Positions 36,250 through 45,915 of a stretch of DNA of 64,000 nucleotides are shown here, piece by piece. The notes under the pieces are model-generated. The model did not search any database, was not told the origin of the DNA, and saw only the letters and a program-made list of their open reading frames with translations. The first letter of the stretch is position 1. Every line of letters starts with the position of its first letter. The stretch covers positions 2,408,874 through 2,472,873 of the forward strand of contig RPFO01000188.1 of assembly GCA_009746045.1 (NCBI GenBank), in the 5' to 3' direction. A program made the translations under genes and the position numbers. The DNA is from Mesostigma viride (lineage: Eukaryota; Streptophyta; Mesostigmatophyceae; Mesostigmatales; Mesostigmataceae).

Positions 36250-37468
36250 GTTCTCTCACCTTGCTTACTCTGAGGATGATGATCTCATTACCATTGGGGA
36301 TGGCAGCCAGGGCATAATTGATTTTGAGGCAGCAACCTTACTGTCCTCCCAGCACCCTGTACTGGAACCTTACATAAAAGCACTAACCCCTACTGTTGAC
36401 AACTCCATAGATATCAAGGAGCTTGCTCATCAGCTGCACCTAGCCATGGGTCATGAAACAGTGGCTGAGGAACTGGCCAGACGGCTGGGGGGTAGTAGCA
36501 TGGGAAAACAACTCAGGAATGCAGTAAAACTGGCTAGACAACACTGTCAAGAATGTCAGTTCAATAGCCCCAAACCTCAAAAATGGCATACTGCAACTCC
36601 TTCCACCAATAGGGGCATGATAGTGGGGGATGTGATGCACATCAACAAAGATGTCCAACCCTACCTGATCCTAAAAGACTCATGGTCCAGGTTCACAGTA
36701 ATGGAACCCCTACCTGGCATGTCTGCAGGGCAGCTACGTGTTGCACTCATGATTGCTTTACCCAGATTCTACCCAGTTGACAGAATTTTGCTTGATCAAC
36801 AATTTTCTTGTCTGACTGACCTGGAAGGGTGTGAAGCAATAGAGATTGCTGGGCTGGAAGATCATGAGGGTCAGGGGGTCATTGAAAGAACCATCAGATC
36901 TGTCAAAACCCTACTAGCCAAAAATCCTTCCAAGGATGCTACTTCAGGGGTCTATTGTGACAGGGCACTCTGGTGTCATGAAATGTGCACAACCCTAAAC
37001 ATGAGACCTGTCTTGCATGCCACGTGGGGTGAAGTAATCCCAGCAGGCCTGCAGGCAGGTGTATATCCCCCAGAGGTGATAGCACTGTACAACACTGCAC
37101 GTGCACAAACCTCAGCAAAACTGGCAGAAAAAGATAAAACCCATTCCAGGCCAGTATTCCAAAAAGGTGATCAAGTTCTCTATTACAAGGAAAACAGCTT
37201 TGGTAAGGTTGGAACTTGGCTAGGTCCAGTTACCATCCGTGGATTTACCAAAAACAGCAAGACCGTGGAGGTCAAGCACAATATCAATGGGAAGCGTCAC
37301 AGGGTGAGCTGTCATAGAATTAAGAAGTATTATTCTCCCATGGCAGACGTGCCTGGGGAAGAGTCTTTAAGCATGGACTCACTACTTCTATCTGGCAACT
37401 CCAGCATGCCCAGCAGTAGCCTGAGCCACCAATTACTGCTGTTGACAGCACCACAGCACCCTCTGTGA
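36176..37468 (+). CDS. C3 integrase
   Basis: An open frame of 430 codons overlapping the end of gag in another phase. It has HQLHLAMGHE ... HCQEC as zinc-binding segment, then catalytic D in GDVMHINKDVQPY, D in ILLDQQFSCL and E in DHEGQGVIERTIRSVK. The C-terminal part has FQKGDQVLYYKENSFGKVGTW and RHRVSCHRIKKYY, like the integrase tails of other LTR elements. It is intact in this stretch. It overlaps the next ORF by 4 bp (37465), suggesting termination-reinitiation or a former fusion. Confidence 0.85.
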   Translation: MLARTSSPGTSWQPCNRTRYQKQCEFSHLAYSEDDDLITIGDGSQGIIDFEAATLLSSQHPVLEPYIKALTPTVDNSIDIKELAHQLHLAMGHETVAEELARRLGGSSMGKQLRNAVKLARQHCQECQFNSPKPQKWHTATPSTNRGMIVGDVMHINKDVQPYLILKDSWSRFTVMEPLPGMSAGQLRVALMIALPRFYPVDRILLDQQFSCLTDLEGCEAIEIAGLEDHEGQGVIERTIRSVKTLLAKNPSKDATSGVYCDRALWCHEMCTTLNMRPVLHATWGEVIPAGLQAGVYPPEVIALYNTARAQTSAKLAEKDKTHSRPVFQKGDQVLYYKENSFGKVGTWLGPVTIRGFTKNSKTVEVKHNINGKRHRVSCHRIKKYYSPMADVPGEESLSMDSLLLSGNSSMPSSSLSHQLLLLTAPQHPL

Positions 37469-39115
37469 ACCCTTCCACCCTCAGTGAAGCCAGGCCCACT
37501 TCACAACCTGGGGATTGCTTAACCAGGCACGAGGTAGCTGGGTTGGAAGCATTAGCTCAGCCCCAAGGCACCAAATTGTCTGCCAACCCTCCCGCTCTGA
37601 GGTCAAGATTGGCAGTCGCCTTGCAAGCATTACACAGGTCACATAAGCAACAAGCTGCTGTGGCCGCAGGGTTGGCAAAAGTCTCAGCTGTGTGCACTAG
37701 TCAGGACCCCTGGACCCTGGCAATAGACACTCAGGCACAGGTCAGTGTGATCAGTGCACAAGCCATCCCTGGTCTTGAGATTGCACCTTCATTTTGGGCA
37801 CGGGTGCAGGATTTCTCAGGCCAAAGCTCACTGGATGTAGTGGGACAAGTGATGCTCCCTATACTTGGTATTCAGACACCCTTCCAGGTGGTGGAGGGGT
37901 ACTCTGGTAACACCTTGTTGGGGGAACCTTTTGTATCCTATCCTGGGGTGCTTATCTCAGCTAATGAGCTCAGTGTCACAGGGGTGGGTGCAGTTCCTCT
38001 GGACCACTTTAAAATCCCTCTCTCCAGTATTGTCCCTGGTATGGATGCTGTCATCAAGGCAGTCAACACTCAGTATGCACCAGGGGAGATCCCTGATCTG
38101 GACAAGTTAGTGCACAGCCAGTTCCTCCATCCCTCAGCCTTTGGGCTGGGTAAGTGGGACATAGCCATGCACTCACCCCACCAAATCTCCCACGTCATAC
38201 AAGAATGCAAAACACAAAAAGGGTTTACCAAGTGGCTGATGGCCATTGTCCACCAAGCCAGGCAGGAATGGGTCCTGCCCAACCCCAAAAACCCTCAATA
38301 TAAACCGCCTGTCACCCCTTCATGGGAAGTGCCAGAGGGAGCCAAAAAGCTCAGATTAAAATTTGTTCTCAAACAAAAACCACAAAAAGTGGGCTCCCCA
38401 ATCTTCCATGCCAGACCATGTGTCACAGAATTAAAGGGGACATCCACACTACCAAAAGGGGAAACCTACACACCTGGGCTGCAACAAACCTCACTCAGGA
38501 TCATGCTCTCCCTATTCCTCCACAACCTTAATGCAGGCCAAGACTATGTCTGCAAAGCCACTGACATTAAACGGGCCTTCCTCAGGGGGGACCCAGAAAA
38601 GGCTGAATCTGTGTGGAAAGGGAAGGTGTACGTGGTAGACACCCCAGCTGTGTGGAAGCCTTACATTGATGAGCCCCACCTTATCATCAACATTGGGGTG
38701 GAAGGGCTTGTCAGTGCCCCAAAAATTTTCAGAGACTCAGCAGAGGAAGTATTCAAAAAGCTTAAGGCCACGTATGATGACCTGGACCCATGCTTTTTTG
38801 TTGTACCCACCCCCTCTGGACTGCTGCTCTTTGTATGGCATGGAGATGACCAACTCATTTGTGGGCCTAGAGCTGAGGTGGAAACCTTTATTCAGCAGGT
38901 CCAGGAGTCATATGAGATTGGCAAACAGGTGGAATTGAGCACAACCCCCATCCAGTTCTGTGGCATCATGTTGCAGCTGCATAGGCAGCCAGATCAGTGG
39001 GTCTGCTCTCTCTCCCCTCCTGCAGAATACATCCAAGATTGTCTAGATCTGCTGCAGGATAACTACCTCCCCTTACACATGTGTGCCACTGTTCAGGGCA
39101 AACTGGGGTGGTGGT
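37465..39115 (+). pseudogene. C3 retropepsin-like domain and reverse transcriptase
   Basis: It begins with ATG at 37465, overlapping the integrase stop. The first domain is retropepsin-like: AIDTQAQVSVISAQ near 37725, VQDFSGQSSLDVVGQVMLPI, and TLLGEPFVSYPG. The RT follows with FVLKQKPQKV, DIKRAFLRGD and the active site FVWHGDDQLICG (HGDD). Coding similarity stops at 39115, where the 39116-40890 insertion begins. As in C1 and C2, the protease-like domain follows the integrase, and the DTG glycine is replaced, here by Gln. Confidence 0.87.
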
Positions 39116-40890
39116 TTGTTAATCATCCCACGGTCCTAAATTTAGGACTTTGTCCTAAATGGTCCTAGTGGTCACTATAACCGAGGTACCGGGGGGGGGG
39201 GGTCACTATATGGACCGTACCCCATGTGGACCGTACCCGGCATGATGTACCCGACCCGTGGTACCGGCACATGGTACCCGGATTCCGTACCCGGGTACCG
39301 GGTATAATGGCGGGAAAGTAGGTACCTCGACCAAAAATATAACCGATTTTGGAGCGAAAAAGTGGGTGCGGGAATGAAGTGAGGTGGATATGGCGACCTG
39401 ACAATCGTGGCCGGCGTTTTCACGTGCGTTTATCATTTCGGGCGCCCAGTAGCAAAAACGAAAGGTTGTTAGTTATGCTTAAAGGCTGTGAATATTTTCT
39501 GCGCAAGTTTTTATGTGTAGCGCTGTATCACAGCGGCACAACACAAATGGGTCGCAGATCGCCTGCTCGCGGAGGGTCGATTTTGGCACAAACATGTTAG
39601 TGTATTAGCAATGGTGCTGCGAATCAAGCCAGGAAATTTTTGTGGACGATTTTTATTATAGTCTGGAGTTTAGAAACGGAGTATTTGACATGGGAGCGCC
39701 TGGGCCGTGATATTCTTGCCCGATTTCCATTGTCGACCATGTTTTAGGGACGTTCAGGCTGGGCAGCGAGCGCACCTTATAGGTCTTCACTTTCGGTATT
39801 TCTTGGACCTAGAACGCAGCACAAGCGTGGTTTATATCATTGTCGAACCGGTTGGCCAGCTTTGGTGCGCTCAGCTCTCGGAAAGCTGACCTCGCTGCGG
39901 ATTTCAGCGACTTTTTTGCAACCATCTGGAATGAGGCGACGTAAGTAGCAGGTAAGTGCCGGGTTGTCCTAGATCATGAGTGTAACTGGCAACGCTGTCG
40001 TGGTGTTTTGAGTCAGCCAGCTATGCCTAAAAAGAGGGGACGCTCTCTGTGCACATAACTGTCACACATAGTTGGTTTACGTCATACAATTTTTTACGTC
40101 TCTATCTTCGTCGTCCGCTGCAGCTAAAACACACATGCGTAAGAGCAGTTTTACTCATGTGTATGTTATAAACCATGGTCCTATGGCCTGCAGTCGTTCA
40201 GGGTGTTCTCAGACAGTATATACAGTATGGTTTACGTGTTACATGCACCCTGAATTCGCTCACAAAGCGTTGCATGTTAGCACAACGTTGTTTTGTAACT
40301 TGATTTGGCTGCATTCATGCGTTAGTTGCAATGCAAATGCAATGTTTTTTCATCGCTGGGTGGTGGCCAGCATGTCCGTGATGTCAAAGAAGGTTTGGCA
40401 TATGCTTAGAGAAAGTTTATCGCAAGGGGTGGGCCATGTTCAAGCCGGGCAACCTCAGCAACCATGCAACCCTATATTGCATTACCTGCACCATCTGTGA
40501 CACCGTTAATCACGCGTATATATAGAGGCAGCCACAGCAGGGTATGGCCTTGTTATACGCTGCCCCGCCATCCCAAGGCCTCGTAGGGTCCCCTAGCGCT
40601 TGTAAGATGCTCAAGGGACCGTGTGGATAGCATGGTCATGCGTCGACAATAATTGGTCCTAATGGTCCTAAAACCCACATTTTGGCCAAATTCGCGCTTT
40701 GAGGTCTGGCAGGTGGCAGGGCCCACTCATGCACTAAATGTAATTATTTGACCCCAGGTTTTTTATAGAAACTAAAAAAGTGTGTTATCTGTCATGGGCA
40801 CGAATGCCAGGGTCAAATTTTAATGTTTGCATATATATTTTTTAATTCCACTTGGTCCTAAATTTAGGACTTTTACTGGGAAGATGGACA
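39116..40890. mobile_element. 1.8-kb insertion in C3 with 108-bp flanking duplication
   Basis: The 108-bp coding segment 39008-39115 is repeated without visible change at 40891-40998, and C3 reading resumes after the second copy. Near both ends lies the palindrome GGTCCTAAATTTAGGAC (about 39132 and 40854). The left part has a cluster of GGTAC/GTACC motifs (39184-39305). There is no ORF of note. The long duplication is far beyond ordinary target duplications, so origin by break repair or replication slippage is possible. Confidence 0.75.
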
Positions 40891-41411
40891 CTCTCTCCCC
40901 TCCTGCAGAATACATCCAAGATTGTCTAGATCTGCTGCAGGATAACTACCTCCCCTTACACATGTGTGCCACTGTTCAGGGCAAACTGGGGTGGTGGTCA
41001 GCCATCTGTGGGGCTCCCTTAGCTGTCATCAGCAGGGTCACCCATGATGTTCTAGTCAAGCTAAAATGCAGTCACATCAGGAAGTTGATCAATGACTGTC
41101 CCCCCCTCATCCTCCATGGCCTGAATCTGATGGAAGACATCCACATTCAATGTGTCATGGACAGCTCCATGGAGAGCAGAACAATCAATCAGATGGGGGC
41201 ACGGGAATCAGGGCTGTTTTTTCTCACCAACAGGTCTAGCCCGGCCACTGTCCTCTCTCCGCTCTCACGCAATATGCCACCCTCTCCACAAACCATGACA
41301 GTTCTCATGTGCATGCATGTCTTAAGATGCTTGTTGAAGGCAGATGCTTTCAGCTTAGAGATGGTGGGCACGTATGCAGTGGGTGTTACGGACTCACAAG
41401 CATGTACGTGA
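40891..41411 (+). pseudogene. C3 RT end and RNase H remnant
   Basis: After the duplicated 108 bp, the reading continues from LGWW into SAICGAPLAVISRVTHDVLV and the RNase H start (CVMDSSMESRTINQMGARES). This parallels LYVDSSMD.RKVTEVRGRAA of C1/C2. Later residues VGTYAVGVTDSQA resemble the VRTDSMG motif. The C-terminus and any 3' LTR are missing, so C3 is truncated near 41410. Confidence 0.65.
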
Positions 41412-41429
41412 AGCCATCAAGCATCCAAG

Positions 41430-42590
41430 AAAGCCACCACTTGCTTCTGGGTTTTCCATCAATCTTCGTGGTCAACCATGTCATGCAACATTACTTGCCG
41501 TGAGCACAATGCCAATAAATTGCAGCATGTACAACTAGAGCGAAGCAACAGCTTGGTGATCCATAGCCCTGCCTGCAAATCATTGCCATCGGCGGCAATA
41601 GCGCTGCAAGGCTGCCAGCCAGCCCGTAATATCTTGCCCGCAATCCATCATGCAACCTTCCTAATATCCGTGTGAAGAATTCCTTGACATCCGTAGCCTC
41701 TAAGGTAACCTGTACGTCGCTGATGTGAAGAAAAGGCACGCCATGAAACCGTAGCTCGCTATACGATTCATGACGCACTTCCCGTAAGATAAGAAGATGA
41801 CCAAAAGAGAAACTCCGGAGATGGGGAACTGGTAACATATTCATCCGTAACAAGGTCAGGGCTTCAACAAGGAGTGAATTCGCCCATAGATATGAGTATG
41901 GGAACATACCGCTCGGAGGTATCCATGTCTGCCTTGCGCTTGATGTCTGTTTCGCACACCCTGCCGCAGAAAGTCGTTCCGGCATTCACCTGCTGACCGC
42001 AGTTTGTGCATGTCCAGAGGCTGATAAAAGCCCCAACATCGTGGGCGTCTTTAGAGTCCACAAAGCCTGCATTAAACATGAAGTTCGGGCAAACGCAGAT
42101 ATATACGAAGAATGGGTCTGCCAAGCCTGACGCAGCCTTGAAATTGGTCGGAAATATGCGGTAGCTCAGGAAAAAAAAATTGCAGCGGTAATGAAGAAAG
42201 TCGTTCGGTCAAAATCTTTAGAGTTAAAAAATGCGTCGTTTGTGATGGAAACCCCGATCTTAGGGCGCACTTCATCGGGAAAATTTTTTGCTGCGGTCAG
42301 GTGGGGTCGAGAGAAAATCTGCGACCATTCAGGCACCCACCTATAAATGACGCAACATGCTGTTCGATTTCTCAAATTTTATGGCGAAAAAAAAACAGTG
42401 GTGGATCGAAAAACACCCTAGGAGGATAATCGTAAAATTTCAGCCTTGATAGTGCCTTTATACACGCTCAGCATGGCCTGCCAGACCGCCATGCCTGTCG
42501 CCCGGACACTTTCGTGCATGCGCACACCAAAAATCGCATTTGGCGCCACTTTTCGGGTACCGCTTACGAGGGCAGATTTTGGCGCGGCTC
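41430..42590 (-). other. T1 right end with cysteine-rich minus-strand frame
   Basis: On the minus strand 42124-41864 encodes a segment with WTCTNCGQQVNAG and FCGRVCETDIKRK, a possible zinc ribbon (CX2C...CX3C). 41985-41491 continues as plausible protein (HLLILREVRHESYSELRFHG) after a frame change. This could be the remains of a T1 transposase C-terminus, but no family is recognised. The region also contains short A- and T-rich runs. Confidence 0.35.
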
Positions 42591-42603
42591 GTACCGTTGT
42601 GTT

Positions 42604-42728
42604 GGTCGTGGAAGTGCCCACCGTGGTTGTGGCCTGGTGCACAGATTTAAGGTTGCTGCCTTGCAACATTGGCTAAGCCGTGCTGTGAAAGACCAAGAGC
42701 TCACATCCGTTGGGAGCTCTTTCTAACT
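42604..42728 (+). repeat. C2 3' LTR, right part
   Basis: Matches the last 125 bp of the 5' LTR (22872-22996), ending TTTCTAACT, followed by the TSD CCCTT. Confidence 0.93.
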
Positions 42729-44065
42729 CCCTTCCTGGAACTTGCAAGGGAAAGCGCCCATCTGCTGGGGATGTGCCCTGATGGCCTCGAGCGCCGCTTC
42801 TTCCGTGACCGTGAAACGACTGATCATCGTCTCTAGGTCCGACGTAACTGTGAACGCGTCCTCGGCCGAGTCCTCCGCATCCGTCCTCGCCTGGTTGACG
42901 AATTCTGAGAAGACTGTGGGGGGGCCGAGCGGCTGAAGCTGAAAAATTCCCTGGGGCGGCACCACATGACTGAGGGGCACGCGCGTATGCGACCCCTCCC
43001 CCTCCCCGGGGGTGTCCACGTCCTCGTGGGCGCTCTGCCGAGCCGGTTCATCCAGGAGGGGTGACAAGTCATCCATGGTTGTGTGCCCGAGATGATGAAA
43101 CAGGTGGCGGGCTCGGGGGGATCGTGGCTCCGCGCCATAGGCGGTCCCCGGGGCGGCCACTGGTACACAAGTGGTATGAAGCACGTCCATGTCCTCGTAG
43201 AACCAATAGTCCGCCCGTCGCGAGAGGGCGTCTGGCACCACATTGTCCGCACCCTTGACATATTGGATCTTGAACGGGGCAAATTGCGACAAGTACTCCA
43301 TCCACCGCGCTTGGCGGGGCGTCAGATTGCAGGGCTGCACCAGGAGGTGGGTGAGGGGCCGGTGGTCGGTGTGGATCACCAGGCGGTGGGGGTCGAGATC
43401 CCCCTGCTCGCTAATGGCCACCGAAAACTGGGCCCCCAAAAGATGATGACGCCACTCGTGTGGCAGCTGTAAACTACTGCCAGGAGTTCCTGTTGATGCA
43501 CTGGATAGTTCCGCTCAGCCGGAATCATCGTGCGTGAGATGTACTCAATGGGCTGAAGGCCCTTGCCTTGATCCTGCAGGAGAACGCCCCCAATGGCCAC
43601 CTTGCTGGCGTCGGTAGCCACGACAAAAGGAAGGAAGGGACGGGTCCGGCAGGACGAGGACAGGCGCTGTGGTGAGGTGGCGCTTAAGTGCCTCGAAGGC
43701 CTGCTGGCACTGCTCAGCCCACAGGAACTGGGTACCCTTCTTGAGAAGAGCGTTGATCGGGGCGGCAATGGTGGCAAACCTCGGAATGAACCGTCGGTAG
43801 TAGGATGCCAACCCCAGAAAACTTCGCACCCCCTTCACGTCCGTGGGAACCGGCCATTGCTGGACGGACTCGATCTTCTCCGGGTCGGTCGCGATGCCGT
43901 CCGCGGACAGGGTGTGGCCCAGAAAGGGCACGCAGCGACCGGCGCGCACCTTAGCCTTCCGCGCCGACAGGTGCTCGTCTTCCATAATCTGCAGCACCGC
44001 GTCAACATCCTCCAAGTGCTCCTCGAACGTCCGGGAGTACACCAGAATGTCGTCCAGGTACGCCA
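42729..44065 (-). pseudogene. G1 reverse transcriptase C-part and RNase H
   Basis: Starts at the RT active site AYLDDILVYSRTFEEHLEDV, then the connection FLGLASYYRRFIPRFATIAA, then RNase H with VVATDASKVAIGGVL, QELLAVVYS and VIHTDHRPLTHLLVQ. It ends with YVKGADNVVPDALSRR and a linker cut by the C2 insertion. Frameshifts near 43620 and 43440 break it. Removing T2 joins ...CAL to AYLDD in frame. Confidence 0.9.
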
Positions 44066-44079
44066 CACTAGGAACTCGG

Positions 44080-44400
44080 CTTTGAGAATGGGTGAGAAAT
44101 GGTGAGATAAAGGGTGAGAAAGGTGAGAAAAAGGGTGAGAAATGGGTGAGAATGGGTGAGAAAGGTGAGAAAACAGGGTGAGAAATGGGTGAGAATGGGT
44201 GAGAAAACACGTTTCTCACCCGGGTGAGATTGCCCCAAAAAGGTGAAAAAAGGGGAAAAACGTGAGAAAAATCTCAAAAAACAGGACGTGAGATAAGTGA
44301 GAAAAACGGGAGGTGTGAAACGTGAGAAAAGTGAGAAAATCAGGACGTGAGAAAAGTGAGAAAAACAGGACGTGAGAAAAGTGAGAAAAGTGAGAAAACA
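44080..44400. repeat. T2 left subterminal GTGAGAAA array
   Basis: More than twenty variants of GGTGAGAAA and CGTGAGAAAA. The matching array in opposite orientation occupies 49795-50095. Probable transposase-binding repeats. Confidence 0.8.
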
Positions 44401-45797
44401 CAGCGCTGAGAAACACACCCATAATGCAATATGCTGGCAGCCACATGCAGGCAGTGCCAGTAACAACCGCACTGTTCAAAATAGCACGAACAGTCAAAAT
44501 CTTTTCATTAAAATGTTGAAATAATAAATGTTTATAGCCGTCAAGAACCCATTTATTCATACTAGCCATTCAGCGGCGGTTCTGAAATTGTAACCATTGA
44601 TCATTTAATGAATCATCTATACAACACTGTTATGGCTTTATGACAACTCCGTCATTGCCTTTCATCAAATACGATGACAGCTGGTTAACAAATCTGGTCG
44701 CCTGCTAGGGCATCATGCTGACCGCTCCCATTTCATTCTCGTGGTGCCTGCATGAATCCAAGCAAACCGCGACACAATATGCAAGAGAAAAAAAAGATAT
44801 CAGATCCTTGACATAGACATCACCATTCTACAAGGAAGAGCTCACCAGCACCTAACGGTCCATGCAGCAAATGTGTAGAACACGATTTATGACCCAACAC
44901 TCACTCTTATGGCAAAGCAGCCCATACACATGAATCACACCATGCGCCAGATGTCACACGAGCAAGCCACAACGTTGTCGTCGGATCAGAAAGCAACAAA
45001 CGTGAAAACGCTAGCAGCCCAAATCTGAGATTCCGCGGAACACAGAAAATAAGAAAGCTCAGAAGCTACCAGCAAGGGATCGAACATAGGACCTTTGGCA
45101 TGATTTCGCGGCTGTGTGAGTCTCCTGATCCGAAGGCATCTCACTTAGTTAATGTTTCGAAACAGCCAAACTGCGAAAAATCTCTTACCGGAGAGAGTTG
45201 CCAATATCAAGGAGACAACCAGCGCAGGCCAGAAATCGGGAGAATCCGAACCATGGTAGCTCGAGCCTGCCGCCAGTTATCTTGTCCGCATTTTCGAGTC
45301 GTGCAGGATTATGAATATGAATGGAGATGGAAATGTGTAGCCTTGTGCATTGAAATTATGGCTGGCTGACGTGAAGAGCGACTACATGACCTAGACGGTG
45401 GGGCCGCAAACGGCTTGCTTGATTGTGTTTCATCGTGGGCAACGAGTCCAACGACTACTTTCTAAGGGCGGCAAACTGCGGCAAATTGAACGCAAACCTC
45501 ATCATGAAATCGTGACCGTCGAAATGTAACAATCCGACGACTTATGCAGTATGCCGCGTAATTTTCTGTTGCGGGAGAGCCGTTGGGCCGGTTCCCGACG
45601 CGGGCGACCAGTGGTTTGCATTAAGTTAACTTACCTGAAGTTCTCCAACAGAAGTGACCCAAGCCGCATGATGGCACTCATCGACGGCCTCAGTCTATTG
45701 ACGCGTCGGCCCGATTTTGGCGGCACCCAATTTGACCCCAATGGCACCTACCGACAAAGGGCATACGTACGTTTGACGCGCACCACGACCTTCGAGC

Positions 45798-45900
45798 TCT
45801 GCTATGGCGGTGGTGCCGTGGGGCCCGCATCAGACTGCGGGCCCTTATCTGCTATGGCGGTGCTGCCGTTGGGCCCGCATCAGAATTCAGGCCCTTTATG
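45798..45900. repeat. Tandem duplication, about 51 bp x 2
   Basis: CTGCTATGGCGGTG(G/C)TGCCGT followed by GGGCCCGCATCAGA occurs twice, just left of the piggyBac end. Confidence 0.8.
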
Positions 45901-45915
45901 CAGGCGGGCCCTTAA

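Larger units (their letters stand above)
30684..42601. mobile_element. T1: 11.9-kb CACAACGG-ended DNA element
   Basis: The ends are CACAACGGTATGA and its inverted partner TCGTACCGTTGTG, and the similarity extends with gaps to about 45 bp (GCCAAAA..TGCCCT..TAAGC on both sides). The 2-bp duplication TT lies at 30682-30683 and 42602-42603, and the intact C2 LTR gives the empty site. CAC...GTG ends and a 2-bp duplication fit the EnSpm/CACTA group loosely. The cargo includes the copia-like C3. No recognisable transposase was found, though a cysteine-rich minus-strand frame lies near the right end. Confidence 0.88.
22353..42728 (+). mobile_element. Copia-like LTR retrotransposon C2, split by T1
   Basis: The LTRs are 22353-22996 and 30164-30683 plus 42604-42728. 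The ends are AGTTAG...CTAACT, and the 5-bp duplication CCCTT lies at 22348-22352 and 42729-42733. Without T1 the element is about 8.46 kb. Gene order is the same as C1: ORF1, gag, integrase, retropepsin-like, RT, RNase H. It interrupts G1 pol between RNase H and integrase. About 13 LTR differences by eye plus many frameshifts indicate it is no longer active. Confidence 0.94.
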
